A stretch of 64,000 bases of DNA, from the NCBI GenBank assembly GCA_963785425.1, contig CAWAVG010000007.1:8362-72361 (forward strand), given 5' to 3'. The stretch's first letter is position 1. Every line of letters begins with the position of its first letter. The stretch comes from RYN-133 sp963785425 (GTDB lineage: Bacteria > Actinomycetota > Actinomycetes > Mycobacteriales > Jatrophihabitantaceae). Positions 52,506 to 62,100 of this stretch are shown here, one piece after another. The translations under genes were made by a program, and so were the position numbers. The notes under the pieces are model-generated. The model saw only the letters and a program-made list of their open reading frames with translations. It was not told where the DNA came from and ran no database searches.

Positions 52506-53471
52506 CTAACCCTGCACCGCGGCAGCGAACTGCAGCTTGTGGTGCTGGTGCAGCGTGCCGCCACCGGCGTGGTCGTTGAACTCGAAGACCGCTATTTCTT
52601 TCTCGCCGCCGTAGTTGTTGTACGCGGCAAACACCGTCGAGGCGGGCGTGATGTCGTCGAGCAACGCGACCGAGAACAGGGCCGGAGCACGTGCGCGCTT
52701 GGCGTGGTTCACGACGTCGACGTAGGAGAGCGTGTCGAAGACGGTGGCCACCCGGTCGGGATAGACCGCGCAGTACTGCGACAGCTCACCGAAGGGACGT
52801 GAGTCGGTGATCATCGCGGCGCGCCGGGGATGCGCGAGGAACGGCACGTCGGGCACACAGGCTGAGACGGCGTTGTGGTGGGCGGCCGCCACGATCGCGA
52901 GCGCGCCGCCCTGGCTGGCTCCGGTGGTCATGATCGGCCGACCGGTGAGATCAGGATGGGCCAGCACCGCGTCGACCGCGCGCACTGCATCGACGTACAG
53001 CCGCGTGAAGTAGTAGCTGCGCGGGTCGCCGATACCGCGGGTGAGCAGCCCGTTCGAACTCGGCTCGCCGGTGTCGTGCGGATCGGCTGTCGCCGCACCG
53101 CGCCAGCCGCCGCCCTGTCCGCGGCTGTCCATCACGAGGTGGACGAACCCGCATGCGCTCCACGGCAGCCAGTCGAGCGGATCGCCGCGGCCGCCGTTGT
53201 AGCCGATGTACTCGACGACGACGGGCGCATCGGGGCGCTGCGTGTGCGGCACCAGCAACCAGCCGCGCACCGCGTCGCCGGCGTATCCCGCGAAGGTCAC
53301 GTCGAACACGTCGGTCGAGATCAGGGGCGCGTCGACGGGCGCGAAGTCGGGCTGGGTGTCCACGCGGCGTGCGGCCGCGAGCTGGTCGGCCCAGAATGTG
53401 TCGAAGTCGGCGGGCTCGGCGACGTCCGGCCGGTAGGCGCGCAGTTCCTCGATCGGGAGGTCGACGAACAT
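52506..53471 (-). CDS. acetyl-xylan esterase / cephalosporin-C deacetylase family
   Basis: The 321-residue protein has the AXE1 family markers: MDSRGQGGGW, nucleophile elbow GASQGGALA, Asp in ALLDDITPAS and His in NDHAGGGTLHQ. These cytosolic carbohydrate esterases (CE7) remove acetyl groups from short xylo-oligomers. It overlaps the LacI gene (53471-54478) by one base, forming an operon with it and xylose isomerase. Confidence 0.9.
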   Translation of the reverse strand: MFVDLPIEELRAYRPDVAEPADFDTFWADQLAAARRVDTQPDFAPVDAPLISTDVFDVTFAGYAGDAVRGWLLVPHTQRPDAPVVVEYIGYNGGRGDPLDWLPWSACGFVHLVMDSRGQGGGWRGAATADPHDTGEPSSNGLLTRGIGDPRSYYFTRLYVDAVRAVDAVLAHPDLTGRPIMTTGASQGGALAIVAAAHHNAVSACVPDVPFLAHPRRAAMITDSRPFGELSQYCAVYPDRVATVFDTLSYVDVVNHAKRARAPALFSVALLDDITPASTVFAAYNNYGGEKEIAVFEFNDHAGGGTLHQHHKLQFAAAVQG

Positions 53472-54478
53472 CAGTCGATCCGCCGGGTGCTCGAGCGCAC
53501 GATCAGTCGGGTCGGCAGCGTGATGTGCGTGCGCTCCGGCGTCACGCCGCTGACGAGCTCGAGCACCATCGTCATCGCCTCGCGTCCCATCTGGCGGATC
53601 GGCTGCTCGACGGTCGTCAGCGGCGGCTCGCAGAAGGCGAGTTCGGGGATGTTGTCGAAGCCGACGACCGACAGGTCGCCGGGAACGTCGATGCCGAGTT
53701 CGGCCGCGACGCGGATGGCTGCTTCGGCCATGACGTCGTTGGCGGCGAACAGGGCGGTCGGCCGCTCAGCGCGCGTCAGCAGCTCGCGGGTGGCCGATCC
53801 CGCGTACTGGTCCTCGTAACCGCCGGGGAGCACCATCGACTCGTCGACGGTGACGCCGGCGGCGGCCATCGCGGTTCGGAAACCCTGCTCGCGCAGGCGC
53901 GACGACTGCAGGTCGGGACGGCCGGTCAGCATCGAGATGTGGCGGTGGCCGAGCTCGATCAGGTGCTGCGTGGCGAGCGAGGCGCCGGTGACGTTGTCCG
54001 CGTCGACCGTGGGCAGCGAGGTCGGCCCGGTATGGGGATCGACGGCGACGACGGGCGAGCCGTAGTTGACCTCGACGACGGTGGGCGTCACGACAATGGC
54101 GCCGTCGATCAGGGTTCCTGACAGTCGTGAGAGGTACCGCCGCTCCCAGCCGTCATGGTTCTCGGGACGGCCGCCAGCGGAGTAGACGACGAGGTCGTAG
54201 CCACTGCCGCGGATTGCGTCGGCCGCGCCCTTGAGCAGTTCGGCGCTGAAGGGTTCGACGTCCGCGACGAGGATGCCGATGACGTTGGTGCGTTGGTTGC
54301 GCAGGCTCTGTGCCACGAGGCTGGCCGAGTAGCCGGTCTGCTCGATCACCGCCATGACGCGCGCGAACGTCTCGGGCGCGACGCCATGGCGGCGGTTGAG
54401 CACCTTCGACACGGTGGCCGTCGACACGCCCGCCCCGGCCGCGACGTCGCGGATCGTCGGCCGGCTCGAGGGCAGCAC
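53471..54478 (-). CDS. LacI-family transcriptional regulator 1
   Basis: The 335-residue protein has the LacI HTH (PTIRDVAAGAGVSTATVSKV, then LNRRHGVAPET) and a periplasmic-binding-like sugar domain (VIGILVADVEPFSAELLKGA, GFDNIPELAFCEPPLTTVEQ). It starts GTG one base after the xylose isomerase stop and is followed by the acetyl-xylan esterase. It probably controls the xylan genes through the palindrome at 55743-55762. Confidence 0.9.
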   Translation of the reverse strand: MLPSSRPTIRDVAAGAGVSTATVSKVLNRRHGVAPETFARVMAVIEQTGYSASLVAQSLRNQRTNVIGILVADVEPFSAELLKGAADAIRGSGYDLVVYSAGGRPENHDGWERRYLSRLSGTLIDGAIVVTPTVVEVNYGSPVVAVDPHTGPTSLPTVDADNVTGASLATQHLIELGHRHISMLTGRPDLQSSRLREQGFRTAMAAAGVTVDESMVLPGGYEDQYAGSATRELLTRAERPTALFAANDVMAEAAIRVAAELGIDVPGDLSVVGFDNIPELAFCEPPLTTVEQPIRQMGREAMTMVLELVSGVTPERTHITLPTRLIVRSSTRRID

Positions 54479-54479
54479 G

Positions 54480-55673
54480 TCAGCCGCGTGCGCCGACGAG
54501 GTGTTCGAGGGCGAGTTGGTTGAGGTGGACGAAGCCGTAGCCGCGTTGGGCGGTGGTGTCGGGGTCGAAGGTGGTGGTGGTGTCGCGGAGGTGGGTGAGG
54601 GTTTCGTCGGGGTTGAGGGTGGGTTCGCGCAGGGTGGTGGTGCCGGCGTGTTGGAGGGCGTGTTGGACTTCGGGGTCGGCGCGGTAGGCCTGGGCGCGTT
54701 GTTTGAGCAGCAGGTAGGTGGACATGTTGGCGGTGGCGCTGTCCCAGACGCCGTCCATGTTCTCGGTGCGGGAGGGTTTGTAGTCGAAGTGGCGGGGTCC
54801 GTCGTAGGCGGGGGTGGTGGCGGGTTGGCCGGGGGCGCCGTGTTCGAGCAGGTCGACCAGGTGGAAGGCGTTGAGCAGGTCGCCGTGGCCGAACACGAGG
54901 TCCTGGTCGTATTTGATGCTGCGCTGGCCGTTGAGGTCGATGTGGAACAGTTTGCCGGCCCACAGGGCTTGGGCGATGCCGGCGACGTAGTTGAGCCCGG
55001 CCATCTGCTCGTGACCGACTTCGGGGTTCACCCCCACCATGTCGGCGTGGTCGAGCTCGGCGATGAACGCCAACGCATGCCCCACCGTGGGCAGCAGGAT
55101 GTCCCCGCGCGGCTCGTTGGGTTTGGGTTCGATCGCGAACCGGATCCCATAACCGCGTTCCAGCACATAGCTTGCGAGGGTGTCGATCGCCTCCCGGTAG
55201 CGGTCCAACGCGGCCTGCACATCCTTGACCCCGTCATACTCGGCACCCTCACGCCCACCCCAGAACACGTAGGTCTGCGCACCCAACTCGGCGGCCAGAT
55301 CCAGATTGCGGGCCACCTTGGCCACCGCATACCGGCGCACCGAGCGGTCATTACTGGTGAACCCACCATCCTTGAACACCGGATGCGTGAACAGATTCGT
55401 CGTCATCATCGGCACCGTCATCCCCGTCTCGGACAACGCCTGCCTGAACCGGGCAACATGCCTGTCCCGATCCGCCGCCGAGGACCCGAACGGCACCAGA
55501 TCATCATCATGAAACGTCACCCCCGCAGCACCACGCTCAGCAAGACGATGCACCGACTCCACCGGATCCACCGGCCCCCGCGTCGCATCCCCGAACGGAT
55601 CCCGACCCGGCCACCCCACCGTCCACAACCCGAACGTGAACCCGTCATCCCGCGTCGGGGTCGGTACCACCAT
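54480..55673 (-). CDS. xylA: xylose isomerase
   Basis: The 397-residue protein is the actinobacterial type I xylose isomerase: FTFGLWTVGWPGRDPFG, catalytic His in GVTFHDDDLVPFG, then YVFWGGREGAEYD, IEPKPNEPRGDI, NPEVGHEQMAG and FHIDLNGQ for the metal sites. It converts xylose to xylulose. The coding strand of 54500-54960 is unusually C-rich and uses Gln CAA and Glu GAA, unlike the neighbouring genes. ATG at 55673 (MVVPTPTRDDG) chosen. Confidence 0.95.
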   Translation of the reverse strand: MVVPTPTRDDGFTFGLWTVGWPGRDPFGDATRGPVDPVESVHRLAERGAAGVTFHDDDLVPFGSSAADRDRHVARFRQALSETGMTVPMMTTNLFTHPVFKDGGFTSNDRSVRRYAVAKVARNLDLAAELGAQTYVFWGGREGAEYDGVKDVQAALDRYREAIDTLASYVLERGYGIRFAIEPKPNEPRGDILLPTVGHALAFIAELDHADMVGVNPEVGHEQMAGLNYVAGIAQALWAGKLFHIDLNGQRSIKYDQDLVFGHGDLLNAFHLVDLLEHGAPGQPATTPAYDGPRHFDYKPSRTENMDGVWDSATANMSTYLLLKQRAQAYRADPEVQHALQHAGTTTLREPTLNPDETLTHLRDTTTTFDPDTTAQRGYGFVHLNQLALEHLVGARG

Positions 55674-55742
55674 GACTGCCTCCGGCAATGTGTCGCGTGC
55701 GTCGTCGGGAGCGCTGCCGTCCCATCGCGAACCTACCAAAGA

Positions 55743-55762
55743 AATCGTTATCGATAACGATT
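55743..55762. promoter_or_regulatory. 20-bp palindromic LacI-type operator
   Basis: AATCGTTATCGATAACGATT is a perfect palindrome with the central CG typical of LacI-family sites. It lies between xylA (start 55673) and the GH10 xylanase (start 55848), so one site can govern both. Confidence 0.85.
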
Positions 55763-55847
55763 GACTTCTGGTGCGAACCGGTCAAAACTCGGCGAATCCG
55801 ACAAGCGTCGACCGAACGCGCGGCGACGTCGTCGAAGGAGGCCCATC

Positions 55848-56996
55848 GTGCGCAATCGCTGTCTCGTCATCGCCCTCGGTGCCGGAGCCGCACTGGCCCT
55901 GACCGCAACCGGAGCGGCACTCGCCGGCCCGGCGGTCGCCCGACCGGCCGGCGCCGCAGCGGCACCGTCGTCGCTGCGTGCCGAAGCCGCGCGCATCAAC
56001 CTGCGCATCGGCACCGCGGTCGATCCGTACGATTTGCAGACGGCCGCGTACCGCAAGATCGTCGGGACCCAGTTCTCGACCGTCACCCCCGAGAACGAGA
56101 TGAAGTGGCAGGTCGTCGAGCCGACCCGTGGGCACTACGACTGGAGTGGCGGCGATCGCCTCGTGCGGTTCGCACACCGGCACGGGCAACGGGTGCGCGG
56201 CCATGTGCTGCTGTGGCACAACCAACTTCCCGACTGGCTGACCACCGGCGTCGGCAACGGCAGCATCGGTAACGCGCAGCTGCGCCGTCTGCTGCACAAG
56301 CACATCGTCGACGAGGTGACCCACTTCAAGGGCAGGATCTGGCAGTGGGACGTCGCGAACGAGTTCTTCACCGACACGAGCCCCTCGCACCTCAACCAGG
56401 ACGACTTCTGGATCTCGCATCTCGGCGCGGGCATCATCCCGGCAGCGTTCCGCTGGGCGCATGCGGCTGATCCCAAGGCGCTGCTGTTCTACAACGACTA
56501 CAACATCGCCAGTGAGGACGGCACCAACGCCAAGGGCGACGCTGTCTTCGCCTGGGTCAAGAAGCTGGTCGCTCGTGGGGTCCCCATCGACGGCGTCGGC
56601 GACCAAGGCCACCTCGACCTCCAGTACCCGGCGCCGGCGAAGATGACACAGGATCTGCGTCGGTATGCGAGCCTCGGGCTCAAGGTGGCGGTCACCGAGG
56701 CCGACGTACGCACCTTCGTCAACGACGCGACGTCGCAGACGCCGACCGACCCCCGCGCGCCGTACCAGCAGGCGAACTACTACCACCGCATGCTGCGGGC
56801 CTGCCTCGACGTGAAGCAATGCATCTCGTTCACTGTGTGGGAGTTCGGCGACTCGCAGTCATGGGTGCCGGGGACGTTCTCCGGTGAGGGCTACGCCGAC
56901 ATCTACGACGTGAACCTGACCAAGAAGCCGTCGTACCACCGCATGCAGGAGGACCTGCACCTGGCAGCGGGCTCGCCGCGCCGTCCCGGCAGCTGA
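55848..56996 (+). CDS. secreted GH10 endo-1,4-beta-xylanase
   Basis: The 382-residue protein starts at GTG after AAGGAGG with a Sec signal (LVIALGAGAALALTATGAAL). The GH10 barrel has VTPENEMKWQVVEP, VRGHVLLWHNQLPDWL, the acid/base Glu172 in WDVANEFF and the nucleophile Glu284 in VAVTEADVR. No carbohydrate-binding module. It would cleave xylan outside the cell, feeding the ABC importer at 60729-63922. Confidence 0.95.
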   Translation: MRNRCLVIALGAGAALALTATGAALAGPAVARPAGAAAAPSSLRAEAARINLRIGTAVDPYDLQTAAYRKIVGTQFSTVTPENEMKWQVVEPTRGHYDWSGGDRLVRFAHRHGQRVRGHVLLWHNQLPDWLTTGVGNGSIGNAQLRRLLHKHIVDEVTHFKGRIWQWDVANEFFTDTSPSHLNQDDFWISHLGAGIIPAAFRWAHAADPKALLFYNDYNIASEDGTNAKGDAVFAWVKKLVARGVPIDGVGDQGHLDLQYPAPAKMTQDLRRYASLGLKVAVTEADVRTFVNDATSQTPTDPRAPYQQANYYHRMLRACLDVKQCISFTVWEFGDSQSWVPGTFSGEGYADIYDVNLTKKPSYHRMQEDLHLAAGSPRRPGS

Positions 56997-57025
56997 GGGG
57001 CGGTGCGGCACCCGGCCGGACGACC

Positions 57026-58099
57026 TCAGGCGGGCGTGCGGCGCGCCTCGGACCCGACGTCCCGCCGGCTGCCGTGGCCGTTCGTCGCCGTCGCGGCGGC
57101 CGGATGGGCTGTCGACTCGCGCACGACGAGGTCGGTGGCGAGTTCGACGTGATGCGAGTCGACGTGATCGCCGGCGCCGAGTCGCAGCGCGGTACGCAGC
57201 GCGACACTGCCCATCCGGCGCAGCGGCTGCGCGATCGTCGTCAGTGGCGGCGATGCCACCCGGGCGACCTCTGTGTCGTCGAAGCCCAGCACGCTGAGCT
57301 CCTGGGGCACCCGGATGCCGCGCGTGCGTGCCGCCTCGAGCACACCCAGGGCCATCTCGTCGTTCGCCGCGAACACGGCGGTCGGCGGCTGCGGCAGGTC
57401 GAGCAGCGCGGCGCCGGCTACCAGTCCGTCCTCGTACATGAAGTGACCGCTCTGCACGTAGTTCTTCGGCACGCGTACGCGTGCCGATTCCATCGCGCCG
57501 CGGAACCCCTGCAGCCGGGCCTGGTTGCACGCCGCGCTGGGCGTCCCGCCCACGTACGCGATGCGCGAGTGCCCGAGGTCGAGCAGGTGCTGGGTCGCGG
57601 CCAGGCCGCCGGCGAAGTTCGTCGACCCGACGCTGATGATGTCGACGCCCGGCGTCCCGATCGGGTCGATGACGACTGTCGGGACGTGCGCGCGCGAGAG
57701 AGCCGACAGCTCGCTGGCGGCGGTGGTCACGGCGATGACTGCCTGCCAGTCGTCGACCGAACGGTCGCGGATCAGTTGCGCCGAGCGCCCGGTGGCGATG
57801 TCGGTGCGGGCGATGACGACCTCGACGCCGGCCTCGTTCGCTGCGGCGAGCACGCCTTCGAGGATTTCGAGCGAGTACGTCGTCAGTGGTCCGTGGAACA
57901 GCAGGCCGATCGCGTCGGCACGCGGTCGTTCGCCGCGGCGTGGCTCGTACCCGAACTCGTGCAGCGTGTGCTCGACGCGGGAGCGTGTCGACGGCGCGAC
58001 GTCAGGTCGGCCGTTGACGACCTTCGACACCGTCGCGACCGACACCCCGGCCGCGGCGGCGATCGTCGCCAGCGTGGCGCGACCCGCCGCGTTCGACAC
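57026..58099 (-). CDS. LacI-family transcriptional regulator 2
   Basis: The 357-residue protein has the LacI HTH (ATLATIAAAAGVSVATVSKV, then VNGRPDVAPST) and sugar-binding domain (AIGLLFHGPLTTYSLEILEG, SVLGFDDTEVARVASPPLTT). It starts GTG with AGGAGGACGTC before it, 12 bp after the GH3 gene. It probably binds the sites upstream of the GH3 gene and the sugar transporter. Confidence 0.9.
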   Translation of the reverse strand: MSNAAGRATLATIAAAAGVSVATVSKVVNGRPDVAPSTRSRVEHTLHEFGYEPRRGERPRADAIGLLFHGPLTTYSLEILEGVLAAANEAGVEVVIARTDIATGRSAQLIRDRSVDDWQAVIAVTTAASELSALSRAHVPTVVIDPIGTPGVDIISVGSTNFAGGLAATQHLLDLGHSRIAYVGGTPSAACNQARLQGFRGAMESARVRVPKNYVQSGHFMYEDGLVAGAALLDLPQPPTAVFAANDEMALGVLEAARTRGIRVPQELSVLGFDDTEVARVASPPLTTIAQPLRRMGSVALRTALRLGAGDHVDSHHVELATDLVVRESTAHPAAATATNGHGSRRDVGSEARRTPA

Positions 58100-58111
58100 G
58101 ACGTCCTCCTG

Positions 58112-60502
58112 TCATGCCCCGGGCGACTCTGCACGGATGTGCGACGGCGTCACGAGGCGGCGGTCGTGGCCGACCACCCTGGTCGTTCCGGTGACGTGCA
58201 CCGTCGAGCGACAGGGCACGTCAGCCGCCGAAGTGCCCAGCCATAGTTGCACATCGCCGGGCTCGACCACGCGTCGGAATGCGCTGTCGGTATAGGCGAA
58301 TCTGTCGGTATGCACGTGGAATGTGACCTCGCGCGCAGTGCCGGCGGCGAGATCGACTCGGGCGAAACCGATCAGCTGCTGGACGGGCCGCGCGACGGTG
58401 GCGACGACGTCGTGCAGGTACAGCTGCACAACCTCGCTGCCGTCACGCGATCCGGTATTGCGCACCCGGACAGTGACGTCGAGCTCGCCGTCGGTCGTCA
58501 CCTCGTCGCTGCTCACGTGCAGCTCGTCCACGGCGAAGGTCGTGTACGAGCGGCCGTGGCCGAACGCGAACAACGGCGTCGTGTCGACCGTGCTGATGCC
58601 CTTGCTCTCGAGTCGCCCGAGCGGCGGCTGCAGATAGGTCGACGGTTGCGCGCCGGGAGTGCGCGGGATCTGCACCGGCAGCTTGCCGCTCGGCTGCACG
58701 CGTCCGGACAGCACGCCGGCGAGCGCGGCGCCGCCCTCCTCGCCGGGGAAGAACGCCTGGACGACACCGGCGGCGCGCGGGGCGATGTCGCCGAGCGCGT
58801 AGGGCCGTCCGGAGACCACCACGACCACGACCGGCCTGCCGGTGTCGAGCAGCTGCGCCACCAGGTCGGCCTGCACGCCGGGCAACCGCAGGTCGTCGAC
58901 GTCGCAGCCCTCGCCCGAGGTGCCTGATCCGAACAGGCCGGCCCGGTCGCCGACGAAGACGATGCAGACATCGGCGTCCTCGGCGGCCGCAACGGCGTCG
59001 TCGAAGCCCGACCGGTCGTCGCCGGACACCGCGCAACCGCGCGCGTACGTGATCTCGGCGTCCGGCAGCTCGGCGCGCAGTGCGTCGAGCGCGGTCGGCA
59101 CTGCGATGCCGAGGCCCGTGCCCGGGTGGCGCACGGCGACGTGGTTGGGGAACGAGTAGCACCCGAGGAAGACCTGGCTGTCGTCGGCGCACGGTCCGAC
59201 GACCGCGATCCGCACCGCGGTACGGCGATCTTCGCCACGCAGCGGCAGGGCGCTGCCCGGATCGAGCAGGACGATGGAACGCTCGGCGATCTCGAGGGCG
59301 AGCGCCCGGTTGTCCGGCGAGTCGAGTTCGGTGTCGGCGGCTGCGCGCACCGAGCCCTCGGGAGTCCACTCGGGATCGAGCAGGCCGAGCTCGACCTTCT
59401 GGGTCAGCAACCGGCGCGCGGCACGGTCGACGAGTGCCTCGTCGACGTCGCCACGCTCCACGCGTTCGACGAGCTGGTCGCCGTAGCCGATGGTGTCGGG
59501 CAGTTCGACGTCGATGCCTGCGGCGAGTGCGAGTGCACCGGCATCGCCGGTGTCGGCGGCCACCCGGTGCATCGTCGTCAGGAACGGCACCGCCCAGTAG
59601 TCGGAAACAACCGTGCCGGTGAACCCCCATTGGTCACGCAGCACGTCGGTGAGCAGGGAGGCGTCCGCGCCCACCGGAACGCCGTCGATGTCGGCGTAGG
59701 AGTTCATGACCGACCGCGCGCCGGCACGTATCGCCGCCTCGAACGGCGGGAGAATGACGTCGACGAGTTCGCGGCGTCCCATCGACACCGGGCCGTGGTT
59801 GCGCGCTGCACGCGACGCCGAGTAGCCGGCGAAGTGCTTCAGCGTGGCGATGATGCCGGCACTCTGCAGCCCTCGCACGTACGCGGCACCGACCATCGAG
59901 ACGAGGTACGGATCCTCGCCGATCGTCTCCTCGACGCGTCCCCAGCGATAGTCCCGCACGACGTCGAGCACGGGCGACAGCCCCTGGTGCACCCCCAGCG
60001 CGGTCATGTCGCGCGCGATGGCCTGCGCCATGCGCTCGATGAGGTCGGGGTCGAACGTCGCGCCCCACGCCAGCGAGGTGGGGTACACCGTCGCGCCGTG
60101 GCTGGTCAGGCCGGTGAGGCATTCCTCGTGCACGAGCGCGGGAACGCCGAAACGGTCGTTCTCGAGCACGGTCTGCTGCTGGCGGATCAGCTCAGCGGCA
60201 CCCTCGGCGGCCGTCACGGGAATGCTGCCGTAGATGCGCGTCAGGTGGCCGAGCCCGTGCCGGCTCGCCTCCTTGAGCGTCATCGACTCGCCCGCCGTGA
60301 ACACGTCCTGCATCGGCGCGACGTTGAGCGACGTGTCGACCTCGTCCTGCTCGTGGTGGGCGAGGTTGGCCTGCGTCCACCGGCTGCCGAGCTGAGCGAC
60401 CTTTTCGGGCAGCGTCATGGCGCTCAGCAGCGCGTCGACCCGTGCCTCGACCGGCTGCGAGGGGTCACGCCACACACCCACCGGATCGTCCGGCTTGGAC
60501 AT
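58112..60502 (-). CDS. GH3 beta-xylosidase/beta-glucosidase
   Basis: The 796-residue protein has the GH3 catalytic barrel with KHFAGYS near residue 222 and the nucleophile Asp301 in GTVVSDYWAV, the alpha/beta sandwich (VVVVVSGRPYALGDIAPRAA) and a fibronectin-III-like C-terminus (TVRVRNTGSRDGSEVVQLYL). No signal peptide, so it acts on imported oligosaccharides. The ATG at 60502 (MSKPDDPVGVW) starts the sensible product. Confidence 0.92.
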   Translation of the reverse strand: MSKPDDPVGVWRDPSQPVEARVDALLSAMTLPEKVAQLGSRWTQANLAHHEQDEVDTSLNVAPMQDVFTAGESMTLKEASRHGLGHLTRIYGSIPVTAAEGAAELIRQQQTVLENDRFGVPALVHEECLTGLTSHGATVYPTSLAWGATFDPDLIERMAQAIARDMTALGVHQGLSPVLDVVRDYRWGRVEETIGEDPYLVSMVGAAYVRGLQSAGIIATLKHFAGYSASRAARNHGPVSMGRRELVDVILPPFEAAIRAGARSVMNSYADIDGVPVGADASLLTDVLRDQWGFTGTVVSDYWAVPFLTTMHRVAADTGDAGALALAAGIDVELPDTIGYGDQLVERVERGDVDEALVDRAARRLLTQKVELGLLDPEWTPEGSVRAAADTELDSPDNRALALEIAERSIVLLDPGSALPLRGEDRRTAVRIAVVGPCADDSQVFLGCYSFPNHVAVRHPGTGLGIAVPTALDALRAELPDAEITYARGCAVSGDDRSGFDDAVAAAEDADVCIVFVGDRAGLFGSGTSGEGCDVDDLRLPGVQADLVAQLLDTGRPVVVVVVSGRPYALGDIAPRAAGVVQAFFPGEEGGAALAGVLSGRVQPSGKLPVQIPRTPGAQPSTYLQPPLGRLESKGISTVDTTPLFAFGHGRSYTTFAVDELHVSSDEVTTDGELDVTVRVRNTGSRDGSEVVQLYLHDVVATVARPVQQLIGFARVDLAAGTAREVTFHVHTDRFAYTDSAFRRVVEPGDVQLWLGTSAADVPCRSTVHVTGTTRVVGHDRRLVTPSHIRAESPGA

Positions 60503-60528
60503 ACCTGTCCCTTCCTCCGAAGGCGAGG

Positions 60529-60546
60529 TTTCGAAAAGTTTCGAAA
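60529..60546. promoter_or_regulatory. tandem TTTCGAAA operators upstream of GH3
   Basis: Two TTTCGAAA palindromes (60529-60536 and 60539-60546) lie 27-44 bp before the GH3 start, in the divergent gap with the sugar transporter. They fit LacI-family sites of actinobacterial sugar genes. Confidence 0.65.
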
Positions 60547-60626
60547 GGTCCGAACGTCGGTTCGGACGCAGAATACGCGTCACTGTGGACCATTTGAGCG
60601 ACGATGGCAAGGCTATTGACTTTGGG

Positions 60627-60660
60627 TTTCCGAAATTCTACGGTCCTGTTTCGATAACTA
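60627..60660. promoter_or_regulatory. candidate LacI-type operators upstream of ABC transporter
   Basis: TTTCCGAAA (60627-60635) and TTTCGATAACTATCG (about 60649-60663; inverted CGATA/TATCG) lie 65-100 bp before the binding-protein start. The second resembles a half of the xylA operator (CGTTATCGATAACG), so the same regulator may bind both. Confidence 0.5.
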
Positions 60661-60728
60661 TCGGTCGGCTCACCGCGCGGCCCGGCGCCGCGCCATCCCG
60701 AGTGGAGTTCAGCGTGGAAGCGAACAAG

Positions 60729-62100
60729 ATGCCGCCGCCGAACAGCCTGTCCCGTCGTCGGTTCCTGGAGTTGCTCGGTCTCGGGGTGCCGGTCTCGGCC
60801 GCACTCGCGGCGTGCAGTTCGTCAGGGCCGTCGCAGGCCGGCGCCGGCGGTGGGGGCGGCAACGGCAGCGGCAGCGGCGGCGGCAAGGGCAGCGCGACCT
60901 ACTGGTTCCTGTCGGGCCAGCCGCAGCAGAAGATCCGTGAGGACGCGGTCAAGCAGTTCAACGCGTCGAGCAAGACCGGTCAGATCAGCTATCTCGAGTT
61001 CCAGAACGACGCCTACAAGACCAAGATCAAGACGGCGATCGGGGCCGGTAAGGCCCCGACCATCATCTGGGGCTGGGGCGGCGGCGGCCTGCAGAGCTAC
61101 GTCCAGGACAACAAGGTCGAGGACCTCACCAGCTGGTTCCAGCAGAACTCGGACGTCAAGGACCGGCTCTTCCCGTCGTCGTTCGGCGCGGCCACCGTCA
61201 ACAACAAGATCTACGCGATGCCGTGCGAGACCGTCCAGCCGATCATCTTGTTCTACAACAAGAAGGTGTTCGACGACGCGAACCTCGAGCCGCCGAAGTC
61301 GTGGGACGACATCCTGAGCCTGGTGCCGAAGTTCATTGCGAAGAACGTCGCCCCTATCTCGCTCGGTGGCCAGTCGCTGTGGACGAACATGATGTGGCTC
61401 GAGTTCCTGTACGACCGCATCGGTGGCCCGGACACGTTCGGCGCGGTCTTCAACGGCGAGAAGAACGCCTGGTCGAGCCCTGACTCGATCAAGGCCCTCA
61501 CCGAGATGCAGAAGCTGATCAAGGCGGGCGGGTTCGTCAAGGGCTTCCAGTCGATCACGGCCGACTCGAACGCCGACCAGGCGCTGCTCTACACCGGCAC
61601 GCGCCGCGATGATGCTGCACGGCTCGTGGACCTACGCGAGCATGAAGGCCGACGGCGGCGACTTCGTCACCGGCGGGCACCTCGGGTGGATGAACTTCCC
61701 GCCGGTCGCAGGCGGCAAGGGTGACCCGTCCGACACCGTCGGCAACCCCGGCCAGTACCTGGCGATCTCCGCGGACGCCTCCGAGGACGCGAAGAACGTC
61801 GCCAAGGACTTCTTCAAGAACGGCGTGCTCACCAGTGCCGAGACCAAGGCGTGGATCGACACGGGCGGCGTCCCGATCGTCAAGAGCGCGGCCAGCCAGC
61901 TCAGCTCGTCCAGCGACGCCACGTTCCTGAAGTTCGTCTACGACGTGTCCAGCAAGGCCAAGGTCTTCGCGCAGTCGTGGGACCAGGCGCTGAGCCCGAC
62001 CACCGCGACCACGCTGCTCGACACGATCGGCAAGTTGTTCGCGCTGTCGATCTCGCCGCAGCAGTACGCGGACACGATGAACGCGCTCATCGGCAAATGA
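60729..62100 (+). pseudogene. sugar ABC solute-binding lipoprotein, frameshifted
   Basis: The N-terminus SLSRRRFLELLGLGVPVSAA has a Tat twin-arginine motif and a lipobox (ALAAC), then a Gly-rich linker and the family-1 sugar-binding fold (FNASSKTGQISYLEFQND, IIWGWGGGG). Near 61595-61610 the frame ends in DDAARLVDLREHEGRR, while AMMLHGSWTYASMKADGG and the rest continue one frame over to 62100. GTG 60714 is an alternative start. The restored length of about 456 residues is normal. The rest of the operon is intact, so a sequencing error is as likely as inactivation. Confidence 0.85.

Noticed and set aside
54354..55757. 467-residue Gly/Val-rich plus-strand ORF
   Set aside because: It is the antisense of xylose isomerase, whose catalytic motifs are intact; the Gly/Val richness mirrors the C-rich coding strand.
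57074..58246. Arg-rich plus-strand ORF over the LacI 2 gene
   Set aside because: Antisense shadow with no domain; the LacI frame has a full HTH and sugar domain.
59126..60619. 497-residue plus-strand ORF
   Set aside because: Antisense shadow of the GH3 gene in high-GC DNA.
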